Source: Mastigias papua (lineage: Eukaryota; Cnidaria; Scyphozoa; Rhizostomeae; Mastigiidae). Taken from it: DNA of 64,000 nt. The notes below the pieces were generated by a model, which saw nothing but the letters and a program-made list of their open reading frames with translations, was not told the origin of the DNA and ran no database searches. The position numbers and the translations under genes were made by a program. The stretch spans positions 1,054,001-1,118,000 of the forward strand of contig OZ025276.1 of NCBI GenBank assembly GCA_964019165.1, read 5' to 3'. Below, piece after piece: positions 10,406-22,302 of the stretch (positions are counted from its first letter, which is position 1; every line of letters begins with the position of its first letter).

Positions 10406-11938
10406 ATGGCAAACAAATCAAAGCTTGAGAGTCTCGAGAAGAAAATCCAGGGAAAAACCCGCTTACTCGAGTTTATCTGTGAGGAAACCAACGAAATTTT
10501 AGCAGGAAAAAACAAGGAATCAATCGAGAGACAACTGGGAATTTACGAGAACAGGATTAACGAGATTCATCAGCTAAAATGTGATGTACAGGAATTGAAA
10601 CTGGAGGATGAGGCCGACCCAACAGAAGTTCGGTCGTGGAGCAACAAAATCAGTGAGAAAATCGCAGAATTTGAGCCACTTATCGCCCAATTAAAGGGAG
10701 TTTTAACAGAAATAAAGCAGAATTATCAAAAGGAGGAAGAGAGAGTCATGTTGTTGACCAAACAAAAGCTTTTCGAGCAAGAAGCAGAGTTTCAACAGGC
10801 AAAATTCGAGGAAAGAATCAAACAAGAAAGAAAATTGGAGGAGATTAAGCAAGGGCCTAAGACATCAACAGGAACAGGGGGTGAAACATCAAACAAGGTA
10901 AAGCTTCCTAACTTAATTATCTCCAAATTTCAAGGCACTCACATAGATTGGTATCGATTCTGGAACCAATTTGAGGCACAAATAGACAGGGCAAACATAG
11001 ATGCAGTAGGAAAGTTCTCATATTTAAAAGAGCTATTGTTGCCTAAGGTACGAGTGCATATTGAGGGGTTACCCTTTACAACAGAAGGATACGAAAGAGC
11101 AAAGAATATTCTTAAGTCCACTTATGGCAAAACAAGTGAAGTTATCAATGCATACGTTCAAAATCTAACATCATTACCAGTTGTTAAAGGAGCTAATCCA
11201 AGCAAAATCCATGATTTTCATGCAAAAGCACTTACAAGCGTCCAAGCCCTAGAGTCTATGGGGAAGTTAGGGGAAGTAAACGGATTTGCTCGTGCAACCT
11301 TAGACAAATTAGAGGGTATTAAGTCAGACCTAGTGCGCACTGATGATAGCTGGCAAAAGTGGGGTTTTTCTCGGTTAGTGGATGCACTGCGGAGATGGAC
11401 AGAGAGAAATCCAAGTCCTTTGGACGATAGGGGGGCGGGACCTACTTGTGCGGAGAGCACTAGACCCAGATTTAACCGGCAGGACAAGTTATTCCAAGCA
11501 AAGCAAAATGATTTCAAAGCAAGGCCCTGTGTTTATTGTGAGGAGACCAGTCATAAATCATATGAATGTAACAAAGTTGTAGAAGTTGATAAGAGGAGAG
11601 ATATACTGCGACAGAAGAGATTGTGCTACACTTGTACAGGCTCTAGTCATCGTGCAGCAGAATGTCTAGTCAAAAGTGGATGCAGGAATTGTCACAAAAG
11701 GCACCACACATCCATATGTGACAACAGATCAAGTCATAATAAGGCCATTCAGCCAAGTCAGACGATGCTGGCCACAGGGGTACAAGGAATAGTTTACCCA
11801 GTTGTGGTAGTCAAAGTAAACGGGACAACATGCAGAGCTCTGCTTGACACGGGAGCAGGCAGCTCATACATTACATCAAAGCTGGTTGATATTCTCAAGA
11901 TCAAACCAGTGACACGAGAATACCGTCAAATAGTGTAG
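10406..11938 (+). pseudogene. BEL gag and start of protease
   Basis: A 510-residue frame. Residues 1-160 are a charged coiled-coil-rich region (KLESLEKKIQGK and further heptads). Residues about 170-330 fit the BEL gag core: LPNLIISKFQGTHIDWYRFW, then FSYLKELL and a helical segment ending FARATLDKLEG. Residues 375-450 hold Cys/His clusters (CVYCEETSHKSYEC, CYTCTGSSHRAAEC, CRNCHKRHHTSIC) that bind zinc and RNA. Near residue 480 is ALLDTGAGSSYIT, the aspartic protease active-site motif. The frame runs into TAG at 11936-11938 and the product continues in another frame after what looks like a small deletion in the protease-RT linker. Start chosen: the ATG 55 bp after the primer site. The family assignment is firm, but the copy is broken. 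Confidence 0.88.
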
Positions 11939-11939
11939 A

Positions 11940-14670
11940 AGTTAAGAGCCTGAAAGGAGACTTCAAGTTGGGAATATCCGTCAGTAAAGTGGACAGAGAG
12001 AGGTTATTGTCGCTGACAAATCCAGAGTACAAAAGGATCTTAAGTAGGCATTACCATCTAAAGGGAGTAGTGATGGATGACATGGATGAAAAGGAAGAGC
12101 TCCCCATCCATCTAATTATCGGGGCTTCTGAGTATGCAAAAATCAAGACTGAAACAAAACCCAAGATAGGGAAACCAGGCGAGCCACTTGGGGAGCTAAC
12201 AAAGTTTGGATGGACAATCATTTCACCAGGATCAGAGGTAGACACAGAACATATGTTCTTTGCTGGTTCATCAAGAGTAGATTATGACAAGCTCTGCAGC
12301 CTTGACATTTTAGGATTAGGTGAAAGAGAGGTGGGGGATCAGTCAGTCTTTGGAGAGTTTGCTGAGCAACTAGAGCAAAAACCAGAGGGGTTTTTTGAAA
12401 CGGGTTTGCTGTGGAAAGGAGATTGTCCACCCTTACAAGATAATAAAGCTGGGAGTCTAGCCCGTCTAGAAATGCTTATCAACAGATTAGAGAAGGATCC
12501 AGATCTCTATATGAAGTATGACCAGATTATTCAAGACCAGAAAGAGAAGGGCATTGTAGAAGCAGTGGACCATGAGCCAACAGGAAAGGCATTTTACCTC
12601 CCGCATAAACCAGTCATCAGGGAATCGGCAGAAACTACTAAGATCAGAATAGTTTTCGATGCATCAGCCAAGACAAGTAGCAGTGCAGCATCCTTGAATG
12701 ACTGCCTAGAAACAGGACCCCCCACACAAAATCTCATTTGGGACATTTTAATCAGAAATCGGAGCAGACCTATAACCTTGTCGGGAGACATAAAACAGGC
12801 GTTCTTACAGATAAGAGTGAGAGAGGCAGAACGAGATGTTTTACGATTTCACTGGGTGACAGACATGGATCGAAACAAAAAGGAGACTCTACGTTTCACA
12901 AGAGTCTTGTTTGGGTTGTCCCAATCACCGTTTCTTTTAGGGGGGACCATTGAGCAGCTCCTTTGCAGCAAGGAGGGTGAATACCCAGAGGAGGTGGAAG
13001 AAATTCGACAGAGTATCTACGTTGATGACCTACTGTTGTCATCAAATAGACCAGAGGATCTAGAAGAGTTAAGACAGACAACAGTGAAGATTTTCAATAT
13101 AGCAGGTTTTGAGTTGCACAAATGGCACTCTAATGATCAATCGCTAGAGACCATCCAGAAGGAGATAGACAAATGCGAATCCTCAGGTGAAACATATGCC
13201 AAGCAACAAGTTGGTGCAAGCAGTGAAGAGACAAAATTGTTGGGGTTAGCATGGAACAAAAAAGATGACACCCTAGCAATCAATTTTCCAGATATGCCAG
13301 AAAGAGGTACAAAGAGGACAGTTCTTAGTGGACTTGCTTCAGTATATGACCCCCTGGGGATCGTCTCACCTGTACTCTTAACAGGGAAAATTTTGTACCC
13401 TGACATATGCAATGAAGGATTATCATGGGATGAAGAAATCACAGGCCAGCTGAAACAAAGATGGCAAAAGTTCATCAAGTCATTACCAAAGAGAATAGAA
13501 GTACCACGAAGCATGACCCCAGCCAAAGAATCTGTCAAGGGCATACACTTGCATGCCTTTGGGGACGCAAGTGGCAATGGGGTATCGGCAGCTGTTTATG
13601 TAGTAGTAGAGCAGGACTCAGGCATTAACCAAGGGCTGTTAGTATCAAAGTCAAGACTTGCAAAGAAGGGACTTTCCATTCCAAGACCGGAATTAATCTC
13701 AGGTCAGATGGCTGCAAATCTTATTGACAATGTGAAACAAGCACTTAAGGGCCAGCCAATAAGGTCATGTACTGGCTGGTTAGACAGCACAGTTGCCCTT
13801 CACTGGGTGAGGGGTCAAGGGAACTATAAACAGTTTGTGCACAATCGTGTGAAGCAAATTCAGATGAAAGATTACATCACATGGAGACATGTATCGACAA
13901 ATGACAATCTGGCCGATGTCGGAAGTAGAGGTTGCCTTGCAAATCTGATAGATTCAAAGTGGTTCCAAGGGCCATCGTGGCTTACAAACAAACTAGAATG
14001 GCCAACAGACATTGTCACAGCTCCAAGTGAAGAAACAGAGAGGGAGACCAAACCAATCAAGGAAATTCTGAGAGTTGCAAATCCTGTGAAAAATGAGCTA
14101 GATAGCATATTAGAGAGACTAGAGTACTGGAAAGCGATGAAGGTCACCACATGGATCTTCAGGTTTATCAGAAATTCACAAGCAAAGAAAGCAGAGAGAA
14201 TCAAGGGCCCCTTATCTACCCCTGAAATTCAAGAGCAGGTAACCATGTGGATAAGACGAGTGCAGACTAGGGCAAAGAGCAGCAACAGCTTCAAAGCTGA
14301 TGCAGAGAGGCTAAACATCCAGGAAAATGATGAGCAGATTTTAGAGTGCAGAGGACGGATTCAAGGACAGTGCCCCATTTACCTACCTCCAGATGAGCTG
14401 TTCACAGAAAAGCTTGTCATGGATTCTCACTTTAGCACAGGCCATGGGGGAGTCAGCATGACAATGGCACATGTCAGTGAGAGGTATTGGGTGCCAAGGT
14501 TGAGAAAGCTTGCAAAGAAAGTGAGATTCAAGTGTGCGGGGTGCAAGAAATTCCATGCAAGAGCATTTGACAAGCCACCACCATTCCATGCAAGAGCATT
14601 TGACAAGCCACCACCAGGAGTTTTACCAAAGGACAGAACTACGGGGAGTAGGCCATTTGAGGTAAGAATC
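11940..14670 (+). pseudogene. BEL pol: RT, RNase H, integrase zinc domain
   Basis: A long frame continuing the polyprotein. VEVKSLKGDFKLG (from 11938) and HLIIGASEYAKI belong to the end of the BEL protease region. The RT follows: FYLPHKPVIRES, KIRIVFDASAKT, SGDIKQAFLQIRV and the catalytic IYVDDLLLSS at about 13015. The BEL-type A17/RNase H region has HLHAFGDASGNGVSAAVYV and STVALHWVRGQ. The integrase HHCC zinc domain is near 14420-14560 (HFSTGHGGVSMTMAHV, then CAGCKKFHA). A 33-bp exact tandem duplication repeats FHARAFDKPPP. Coding stops at the LINE junction near 14670, right after RPFEV, just before the first catalytic Asp of the integrase core would appear. The start at 11968 is only the first Met in frame, because the product must come from a fused polyprotein. 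Confidence 0.9.
14551..14616 (+). repeat. 33-bp exact tandem duplication in BEL pol
   Basis: Two identical 33-bp units (14551-14583 and 14584-14616) beginning TTCCATGCAAGAGCATTTGA. The unit keeps the frame and duplicates eleven residues of the integrase zinc-domain linker. Confidence 0.95.
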
Positions 14671-16161
14671 TGAACCAGCTGTTATGGGAAATACAAAGAT
14701 AGGATCGCTTTTCTGGGCAGATGACATTGTCATTTTATCTGAATCAAAGAATGGTTTACAACACTCCCTAAACCAATTAAGTCAATACTGTTATAAAAAT
14801 GAAATGAAAATAAACGTTGATAAAACTAAATGTATGATATTTAATAAAAGTGGCAGAATATTAAATTACAATAAATTTTACTATAATAATCAAGAATTAG
14901 AGATCGTCAAAAATTTCAATTATTTGGGATTCTTGATAACACCTTCATTCTCTATTAAAAAACTTCTCGACGACTTATACAAAAGAGGTCTAAAGGCATA
15001 TTTCAAACTAAGAAACTGTTTAGATGAAAGCTTTAGAAATCATGTGCAGTTGTTTGTTAATCTCTTTGACACCCTAATCAAACCTATACTAATGTATGGA
15101 ATAGAATTATGGGGGGGTTTAAAACAAGGTTTCAATGATATGAACCCAATTGAAAAGCTAAATATAAAACTCTGTAAACATATTTTAGGAGTAACAAAGT
15201 GTACCTCAAATATAGGGTGCCGATGTGAGCTAGGGCGTAAACAACTGCATATACTGGGTTTTAAAACAACTATTAAAAATTGGCTACGTGTGGTCAACGA
15301 TCCGATTAATAGTATCCTTAAAACAATATACGTTGAAAATTTAAATCAAGGACTAAATTGGACGAAGAACTTAAAAGAAATTTTTATGAAGCATGGTTTA
15401 GGAGACATATGGATATCAACCAATTCTAACTCAAACGAACAACCACCTCCTAAACAAGTCATAAGTTACATATCGCAACGTATTATTGACGTGAGTGTAC
15501 AAGATACTCTTTCTACTTTAAGAAACCAATCGAAAATGCGCACTTACTGCTTATTTAAGAAAGATTTTGAAAGGGAACAATACGTAACAAAAATAAAAAA
15601 CCCAGCCATGCGAAAGACCATAAGCAAATTTAGACTATCTGACCATAAACTAGAGATAGAAACTCAGAGATATCATAGGCCAAAAAAGGGGCCAGATGAA
15701 AGGATTTGTATAACGTGTGGGGAGGTGGAAGATGAAATACATTGTCTCATGAGCTGTAAACTAAACATAGATGAAAGAGAAAAACTATTTTCAAAAATTT
15801 CGGAATATAACAAAACTTTTAATCGCTTAAACGATAAAGCAAAATTTATCTACTTATTGGGAAGTACTCAAATTTGTGATGAAAATGTTTATCAGTTTAT
15901 AAATCAATGCCTGAAAAATAGCTACTCGGTAAAAAAATGAAAAAACAGAACTTTCATGATCTAATACAAATCGCGAAATCGGAACGGGTTGCACAGATAT
16001 CGACTTTAAGATTTAGATTTATATTTAGATGTATAATATAGTAACTGTTTGTGTTGTCTTCCTTATGTTCTGTTTATAATGTCTGTCATTAGCTGCTTGA
16101 CATATACAATAACCCATTGTAATAAGGCTTTTGATAGAAGATGAAATTGAAATTGAATTGA
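14671..16161 (+). mobile_element. 5'-truncated non-LTR retrotransposon (LINE) inside BEL
   Basis: It starts within the RT palm and ends in a tail of TGAAATTGAAATTGAATTGAA type at about 16140-16161, after a 200-bp AT-rich 3' UTR. BEL coding resumes directly after it (YVILFACSLTR). About 20 BEL codons that normally lie between the two BEL parts are missing, so the insertion or a later event removed target DNA. A target-site duplication is not obvious. Confidence 0.8.
14684..15940 (+). pseudogene. LINE reverse transcriptase C-terminal half
   Basis: A 418-residue open frame. It starts just ahead of the catalytic FWADDIVILS (about residues 10-19) and continues with NEMKINVDKTKCMIFNKSG and FNYLGFLIT, the thumb-side motifs of non-LTR RTs. 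Next comes a connection region with LIKPILMYGIELWG. A C-terminal Cys/His cluster, CITCGEVEDEIHCLMSC (about residues 343-359), follows. The fingers, the first catalytic Asp and the endonuclease are missing through 5' truncation, the usual result of incomplete reverse transcription. The remaining frame has no internal stop, which suggests a young copy. It may belong to the jockey/CR1-like side of the LINE tree, but I do not assign a clade with confidence. Confidence 0.85.
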
Positions 16162-17014
16162 ATATGTCATTTTGTTTGCATGCAGCCTCACGCGAGCCAT
16201 ATACATTGAGGTTGTCACAGACATGACGGTGGAGCAGTTCATTCCGTGCCTAAAGGGGTTTATTGCAAGACGCGGTAGACCTTCAAACATATATTCTGAT
16301 AATGCCAAGACATTCAAGTCAGGAGCTGAGACGTTAAAGTCAATGCTAAGGAGTGAAAGATTCAACAATTATCTGGCAAGGAATAAGATCACGTGGACAT
16401 TCAATCTGAGCAAGGCTCCATGGTGGGGCGGCCAATTTGAAAGGATTATTGGCCTTGTAAAGCAGTCCCTATACAAGGTCATCGGAAAAGCAGACTTAAA
16501 GGTTTCAGAGCTGAAGGACGTTATGCTTGATGTGGAGACATTCCTGAACAATCAGCCATTGTGCTATGTCGAAGATGATATCCAATTGCCAGAGCTCACA
16601 CCCAACATTATGATGATGGGAAGTAACAACGCTCTGTTACAGGAGGATATTGCAGACATCAAGGATAAGGATTTGAGGAAACGGGCCAAGTATCTTGAAC
16701 GATGCAAAGAAAACATATGGAAGCGGTGGTCAAATGAATATATTAAAGCTCTTAGAGAGAAGCATAATCTAGTGCATCACGGGAAAGAAAATAAGATTTC
16801 AGTGGGAGATGTAGTACTCATCAAGGGTGAGGAAAAGAATAGAGGCAGATGGGCAGTTGGAGTAGTGGAGAGCCTTATATGAGGAACAGACAATGTTGTA
16901 AGAGGAGCCAGACTGCGATCAAAGAAATCAAGAATAGAGAGAGCTGTGCAAATGCTGTACCCTCTAGAGCTAACATGTGAAGACGAAGACAATCCAAGAA
17001 ACAATTCGCGATGA
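16162..17014 (+). pseudogene. BEL integrase core and C-terminus
   Basis: BEL coding resumes with YVILFACSLTRAIYIEVV, a strand of the integrase core. SDNAKTFKSGAETL holds the second catalytic Asp, and APWWGGQFERIIGLVKQSL the catalytic Glu (about 16435). LCYVEDDIQLPELTPN and the basic C-terminal VVLIKGEEKNRGRWAVGVVE follow. A TGA at 16880-16882 interrupts the frame, and the same frame then reads on to a natural-looking end at about 17012. The first catalytic Asp (expected in a GVDFAGP-like block) is missing at the LINE junction, so the integrase is inactive in this copy. Confidence 0.88.
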
Positions 17015-17062
17015 AGAAAGAGAACTAGCTGACGATTAACATTTGACGCCATTCGGACATCA

Positions 17063-17075
17063 AATGGGGGGAGTG
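17063..17075 (+). promoter_or_regulatory. BEL polypurine tract
   Basis: AAATGGGGGGAGTG directly before the 3' LTR, the usual primer site for plus-strand DNA synthesis. Confidence 0.8.
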
Positions 17076-17412
17076 TGTTGGGAACATTATATTTTGTTTT
17101 GTTGATAGTCCTAAATCTGAGACTTTATTGTGCATCCGGGACGCTAGACCAATATTGGGGATGATAGACTAATATCCGGGACTTTAGACCTTGTGATGGC
17201 AAGATATGGGACATTAGACCTTTTACTCAGTTATTATTGTATTCACATGAGTTAGAAACCGCGTGAGGAGGCGAGGAGATATTGATCTGTAGATAGCGAG
17301 GAGAAGAAACGAAAAAGAGAGATTTTGCGAGTGGGTTTTGATATTTTATTACAAATTTGTTGGTTTTACATGCGATTCGTTTTGTTTTCGTGCTTCTCGA
17401 ATAGTTCGCGAA
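17076..17412 (+). repeat. BEL 3' LTR
   Basis: Same length (337 bp) and nearly the same sequence as the 5' LTR. It is followed by ATATT, the target duplication. Confidence 0.93.
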
Positions 17413-17516
17413 ATATTGAACTTGAATAGATCTGAAATAAGGGCTTTAAAGAGATAGCAGCCAAAGCTACAACTGTATACTAGTGAACGTTTGGTGTCTG
17501 TGGTGTTGGCTATACC

Positions 17517-20030
17517 TCATTTTACCAACCTTGTTGCTTCAGCCATCTCAGTTCTGGTCAAAGTATATGTTCTGCCTGCTGCAGTGACTGGAGAGACTGT
17601 TGAAAGAATAGTACCATGAGGCAGAATAAGAACATCATCCTGTCTTGGATAAGAGAAAGAAGTTGCTGGTCCTGAAGGATGCACAAATGTCACTTATATT
17701 TCTTTTGTTGTTGGAAAGTGCTCAAGGACATATGCAAGCCACCATTTACCACCATACTCGCAAGTAACATAGCCATTTATCACTTCCTATCCTATTCATT
17801 CTTTCAAAATAGTTTACTGACACTAACTGTTGTTTCAGTTACTGAAAAGGAATACTCTCGAGCCCTTATCTTTGTTGTGCAGTCAGGTATTGAAACAAAG
17901 GCATGACGTTTCTGAGTTCCTTCTATTGCTGTACTTCTCAGAAATCTTTGAGCAAGTTTGTTTCCACATTCCAGTATTTCCTCGCTTTTGGCATATGCAA
18001 AGTGACTACTTTTAATAGTATATTTAGCCCATTGAAACAGCTGCAATGCTGTTTGAATTTAATTTTCATATGGCCTTTGCAGGTTTGCTCTTGCTGCCAA
18101 ACCTTTAACAGTACCCCCAACTCCATCACAAGGACCTTTCCCATGGGAAGTTGCAAAGAAGTGCCAGTCAGCAGGCATCCCAAAATCAGCTTCATGATTT
18201 GCAAGGTTTATGAAGTTTTCCCTGTTCTTGTATTGAGATGCAGCTCCATCTGAGAAATATATAACTTTTCTGAATTGAATAATTTCTTTCAAAAACTCAA
18301 TTAGTTTACACTGGAAATGATAGACTTGCATTGCATCATGTAACAGGTGGTCAGAAATTACCACAAAACTGATTTCCTTCTAGTCATTAGTTTCATTGCC
18401 TTCAACAGGAAAACGATGGTACACAACAAAAGGATGGATTGTAGCTTGGCTGTTTGTCCAGTGACATCCTTGGATCTCATCTTGAAGTACAAATGAATAG
18501 TTCTTAGCAAAATCACATATGACAAGCACTTGTCCATCCATTGGCCCTTCTTTGATCTCCCTCATAAATCTTGACTGCTGGGTAGCTATAAATGAATGGC
18601 GTTGTAAATTTGATAGTTTATCAATAAGATCATCTACACAATCATCAGTGCTCTTAACAATTGTTTCAAGATTTGTTCTGTCAACATTCACCCATAATTT
18701 AAATGTGACTTCATCAATTGCAAGCCGGTTGAAGATCTTCAAGAAGTCAAACTTGAGCTTGTCAGTTTATCCACACATAGAACAATGGCTAAGCAAGCAC
18801 TCTGGCTGTGGGGGATTGCATGCAAAACAGGCTAGCAGATTTTGGTAAGATAGTTTTCCCTCCAACTACAACTCGAAACTCAGGCAAGCTTGATATCTTT
18901 GATCCATCCAACATGAGTGTCACATTCTGATGTATTGCACAAACACGCACTGCATGCGTTCCACTTCCACCGAGTAGACCAACATTCTTTGGACGTAAAG
19001 AGACAAACTTTGAAAATCGTATGTTATCTGTTGACTGCTCTTTAAACTTTTGGTACCATTCTTTCAAATTGCAAAGTATCAATCGCTTCTGAACCATAGC
19101 TTTTCTCCCATTGACATTCATTGCAATACAATCTGTTTTACCAGGAATCTGATGGCTAATGTCATCACTGTCATAAAACCTCTTTACTTGATTGACAGTT
19201 ATTTCAGGTATGCTTCTGCCCAGCTTTGGATTTGGTGTAGAAAGTACCCCCTTCTCCTTTGCCAGTTTCTTTGCTGCTGTTGCCATGAAGTTGGTCACTC
19301 CAAAGTAATCTTGACTCTTTCTAATACTCCAGCTACTTGGAAGTACAGTAAGACCCTCCATTTGTTCACTCCTCTTGCCTGACAATTCGAACTTCTCCTT
19401 CAGCTGTGAAATCATTTCATCATAAAACATTTCTGATTCTTTTGAATTGTCTTCTGCCTCTTTTTCCACATACACATTATCCATTCTAAGCTTCTTGTGT
19501 ACCGTTTCATTAACTCTTTTTAGTTTCTCTTCAGAATATCGTGTTTGCCTTAGTAACTATGTGGCTGTGAATGGTGATTCTCCAAGACTACTTATTGATT
19601 CACTAACTGAGGAAATTGCAGCAGAGGATGACTCGAATTGCTCATCTGATATGCCTGTTTCTATGTCGCTTTCATCTAATGGAGCAGTTTCGATCTCAGG
19701 TTCCTGGAGTACGTAGGTATGGGATGATACCTCCTTCCTGCAAGGTGTGCAAATTTTTTTTACCAGGCACCAAGGTCAAGTGTTTATGCAGATTTGAATA
19801 AATCAAACTTATTTCACGTACACCTTTTGTTGCTTTCTTTCTATGATGCCTTGACAAAGAATCGCAACATGCTCGTTGGTGATTTGTATACTGTGTAAGA
19901 AATGATTTCCTATGTCCCTGGCAGATCTTTGTAAGATGACTGCACTGTGCTCTCAGTGCTAATATTTCAATCTCCTCCTTGTTTGGTGCATAAAAATCAG
20001 ATTCTTCAATCAGCTCTCACCTTTCATTCA
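17517..20030 (-). pseudogene. Decayed gene of a transposon-like family (CDF/SDG/CDG protein)
   Basis: Minus-strand pieces read in order as one protein. About 20030-19800 has RKSFLTQYTNHQRACC. About 19770 has ICTPCRKE after a frame change. 19484-18870 has RFYDSDDISHQIPGKTDC, QKRLILCNLKEWYQKFK, FSKFVSLRPKNV and GTHAVRVCAIHQN. A Cys cluster follows (CFACNPPQPECLLSHCSMC, about 18820-18765). 18742-18060 has VICDFAKNYSFVLQD, IYFSDGAASQYKNR and FFATSHGKGPCDGVGG. 18046-17517 ends with GKWWLAYVLEHF and FVHPSGPATSFSYP. I know this as a recurrent uncharacterised family in invertebrate genomes. The three Asp-containing blocks look like an RNase-H-fold catalytic core, which is my inference. At least three in-frame stops (near 18766, 18377, 18057) and two frameshifts (near 19770, 18840) disable it. 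No terminal repeats were found. Confidence 0.62.
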
Positions 20031-20308
20031 GCTTTCAACCAATTTCACATCTTTTACCAGAGTACTCCATCATTGAATGCAACTTTGAAAATCTCAACTA
20101 AATTCCTAGCTAAAGAGCTCACTTAAATATCCTTTGTGAATTTCATTCATTCATCAGCTACTTCCGTTGGAGCCATCAGTTAGTCATTCTATAAAATGTA
20201 ATTTCCTTTGACACCTTTTCCAATCATTCATGGATTTACATTATTTCCTGTCTTAAGGATAACTGGCATGATAATTCTCTGAGATTACCAAACAGGAAAC
20301 ACTTCACA

Positions 20309-20310
<2 letters not shown>

Positions 20311-20398
<88 letters not shown>
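20311..20398. repeat. (AT)n microsatellite
   Basis: About 88 bp of pure AT alternation, upstream of repeat X copy 2. The 300 bp after it hold no recognisable gene. Confidence 0.95.
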
Positions 20399-20400
<2 letters not shown>

Positions 20401-20925
20401 AAATTCTAAGTGCAGATGAGACAATCAAAGTCCCACTTGAATTGCTGTTTATCTAGTAATAAAACAAACAACAAAGTCAGCTACTTGAATAGAGTTCAAG
20501 CAGGACAGGTGGTCAATGACACAATGTTTTTATCACAAATAAGGCCAGTGCTAGACAATGATACATGCAATTAGAAGCCAAAACCCAATGAAAAGCATAA
20601 GCTCAGGAGCTTTGTAGCACCTTTAAAGTCACAACAAGAGAAGTATGAGAAAACCATAAAGATGTCTGAAAGAATCCTTGTCCATTTGACATTGATATTG
20701 CAGACATAGGAGAAATTTCTACTATTCGTATTACTGCTCAATATTTTGTGAGGTTACTGTTTTTCCAAAGCCCATAACTGAGTCATCCATAGAGGGCCCA
20801 CTCTGTAAATGTGTACCATGGCTATCTATACATCTAGGGAGTATTTGATTTAAAATTTGGCTAAGGGGGGAGAGGCACTAAGTCAAAGGGAGGCAATGAA
20901 AACAACAATGGTTTTTCAAGACTGG

Positions 20926-21318
20926 TGTAGCATATTGGTGTTCTATGTCTTAGATTAATCTGTGTTTTATGTCGTGTCGCTTTACTTTTGATGTTGCGTT
21001 TTGGAGTGGCGTATTTGTGTTAATTCCTGTTATGTATGTAACTCGCTTGTGGTGTCAGTATCGCTCTCTCCTGGCAGTGTGTGTTTGACCCTGTCAACGT
21101 GTGTTGTGCTTTGACATAGTGAATGTTGTGTAGTGCTTGTGATTATATTATGTGTGTTTTAGTATTTGAGTCAGTCAGTTAGTTAGTTCAGTTCTTGCTG
21201 TTACATCAACTGTAGTTTCTCTGTGTTGTTTCTAACTTAGGCCTTTGGCCTAGGCTTGAAGGCTTGAAGATTGATAGCCAACTATCGGATACCGAAGTGA
21301 GACCCCTTGTACGTTACA
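20926..21318 (+). repeat. Element K 5' LTR
   Basis: Starts TGTAGCATATTGG and ends GTACGTTACA. It differs from the 3' LTR by scattered substitutions and small indels, more than any other LTR pair in the window, so this is the oldest of the LTR insertions. Confidence 0.88.
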
Positions 21319-21322
21319 AATG

Positions 21323-21336
21323 TGGTGACAGGAGTA
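21323..21336 (+). promoter_or_regulatory. Element K primer-binding-site candidate
   Basis: TGGTGACAGGAGTA lies four bases after the 5' LTR. It resembles the complement of a tRNA-Leu 3' end (TGGTG-x-CAGGAGT), from established knowledge of such sites. Not verified. Confidence 0.5.
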
Positions 21337-21967
21337 AAGCCTACACAAATTTTATGCCGCCGTGGATGATGGTGTACAGTGTCTGAGGGGAGACTTCATA
21401 GCTGAGTATTTTTTCCATCAAGTTTCACTTTTGACTTTAATTTTTGTGTGTAAGAATGTGAAATGTTACATGGTGAATATCAAGTTACTTTATTCAGTTC
21501 TGTTCTTGTGTGCATCTGAGTTAATTCATGATACTAACTATCGCTGCTACTGATCGAATACAACGCCATGGTCAGAAGATCCGTCAAGACATTCATTTAC
21601 TATATAGTGGTTTAGAGTTTGCTGCCCATGTGGTGGTTGCAGCTGAGACGTTACGAAGAAGATTTTATTAGGACTTGTTTTTATTTTTTCCAAAGATGCT
21701 ACCCAACTGGAAGCACTGAGCGGAGTTTTTGGCACCTTCTTTTGCTTTCCAGTCAGTCTTTGGACATTAGCATCCTTTGAACATTTTCATTTGAATCTTG
21801 ATTGGACTCAATGAGCGTTTCATCATTGTACATTACTACAAGGGTCACTCCGACATTATTGAGATATTCATAAACCAGACAAGATATCAGACTTACATTG
21901 TCACATCTTTTCAAAATAATCACCACCACATTGTATGCAGAGTTTCATTCGATTAAACCAAGCAATA

Positions 21968-22199
21968 TATCAACAGATGACAAATCATGTTGTGATTCGC
22001 AACTTCCCGGTTGTATACGATCATGTGATCACTCATATGACTGTGGTTCTTTTACTATGATTGACAGATTCGTTTTTGCTTATTGCTGATGCTTATGTTA
22101 TCGAATGGTCCTTACTGATTCATATATTTCGCTTGCTGTTGTATGGTTATATCGTGTTATTTGATCTACTCTTTACTCTGAATACAACATTTTCTAATA
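21968..22199 (+). repeat. Copia 5' LTR
   Basis: Starts TATCAACAGATGACA and ends ACATTTTCTAATA, so its ends are TA...TA rather than the usual TG...CA. The 3' copy is 26320-26551. The borders are fixed by the target duplication, the primer site and the purine tract. Confidence 0.93.
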
Positions 22200-22213
22200 G
22201 GTTATGGGCCCAG
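22200..22213 (+). promoter_or_regulatory. Copia primer site: initiator tRNA-Met anticodon region
   Basis: GGTTATGGGCCCAG directly follows the LTR. It is complementary to the anticodon stem-loop of animal initiator tRNA-Met (CTGGGCCCATAACC), the same internal half-tRNA primer site known from Drosophila copia. Confidence 0.88.
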
Positions 22214-22302
22214 AGGCTCGTGAGTAGAATCAAATTGTTAGTTCTTTTATGAAATCGCGATTACGCATTTCGCAATCTCAGTCTTATTTATAAACGTGTG
22301 TT

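Larger units (their letters stand above)
10009..17412 (+). mobile_element. BEL/Pao LTR retrotransposon, interrupted by a LINE
   Basis: It is bounded by two 337-bp LTRs (10009-10345 and 17076-17412) and by the 5-bp duplication ATATT (10004-10008, 17413-17417). The order is LTR, primer site, gag with zinc-finger cysteines, protease, RT, RNase H and integrase, then a polypurine tract and LTR, all on the plus strand, with BEL-type sequence signatures. A truncated LINE sits at about 14671-16161. A frame break near 11935 and a TGA at 16880-16882 also disable it. The LTRs differ at only a handful of positions by eye, so the insertion is fairly recent. Confidence 0.95.

Noticed and set aside
20311..20398. 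AT run as a replication origin or telomere-like element
   Set aside because: Plain (AT)n microsatellites of this size are common in this genome; nothing around it supports a special role.
22061..22252. A 63-aa frame in the Copia LTR, repeated at 26413
   Set aside because: It is LTR sequence duplicated with the element; no protein homology.
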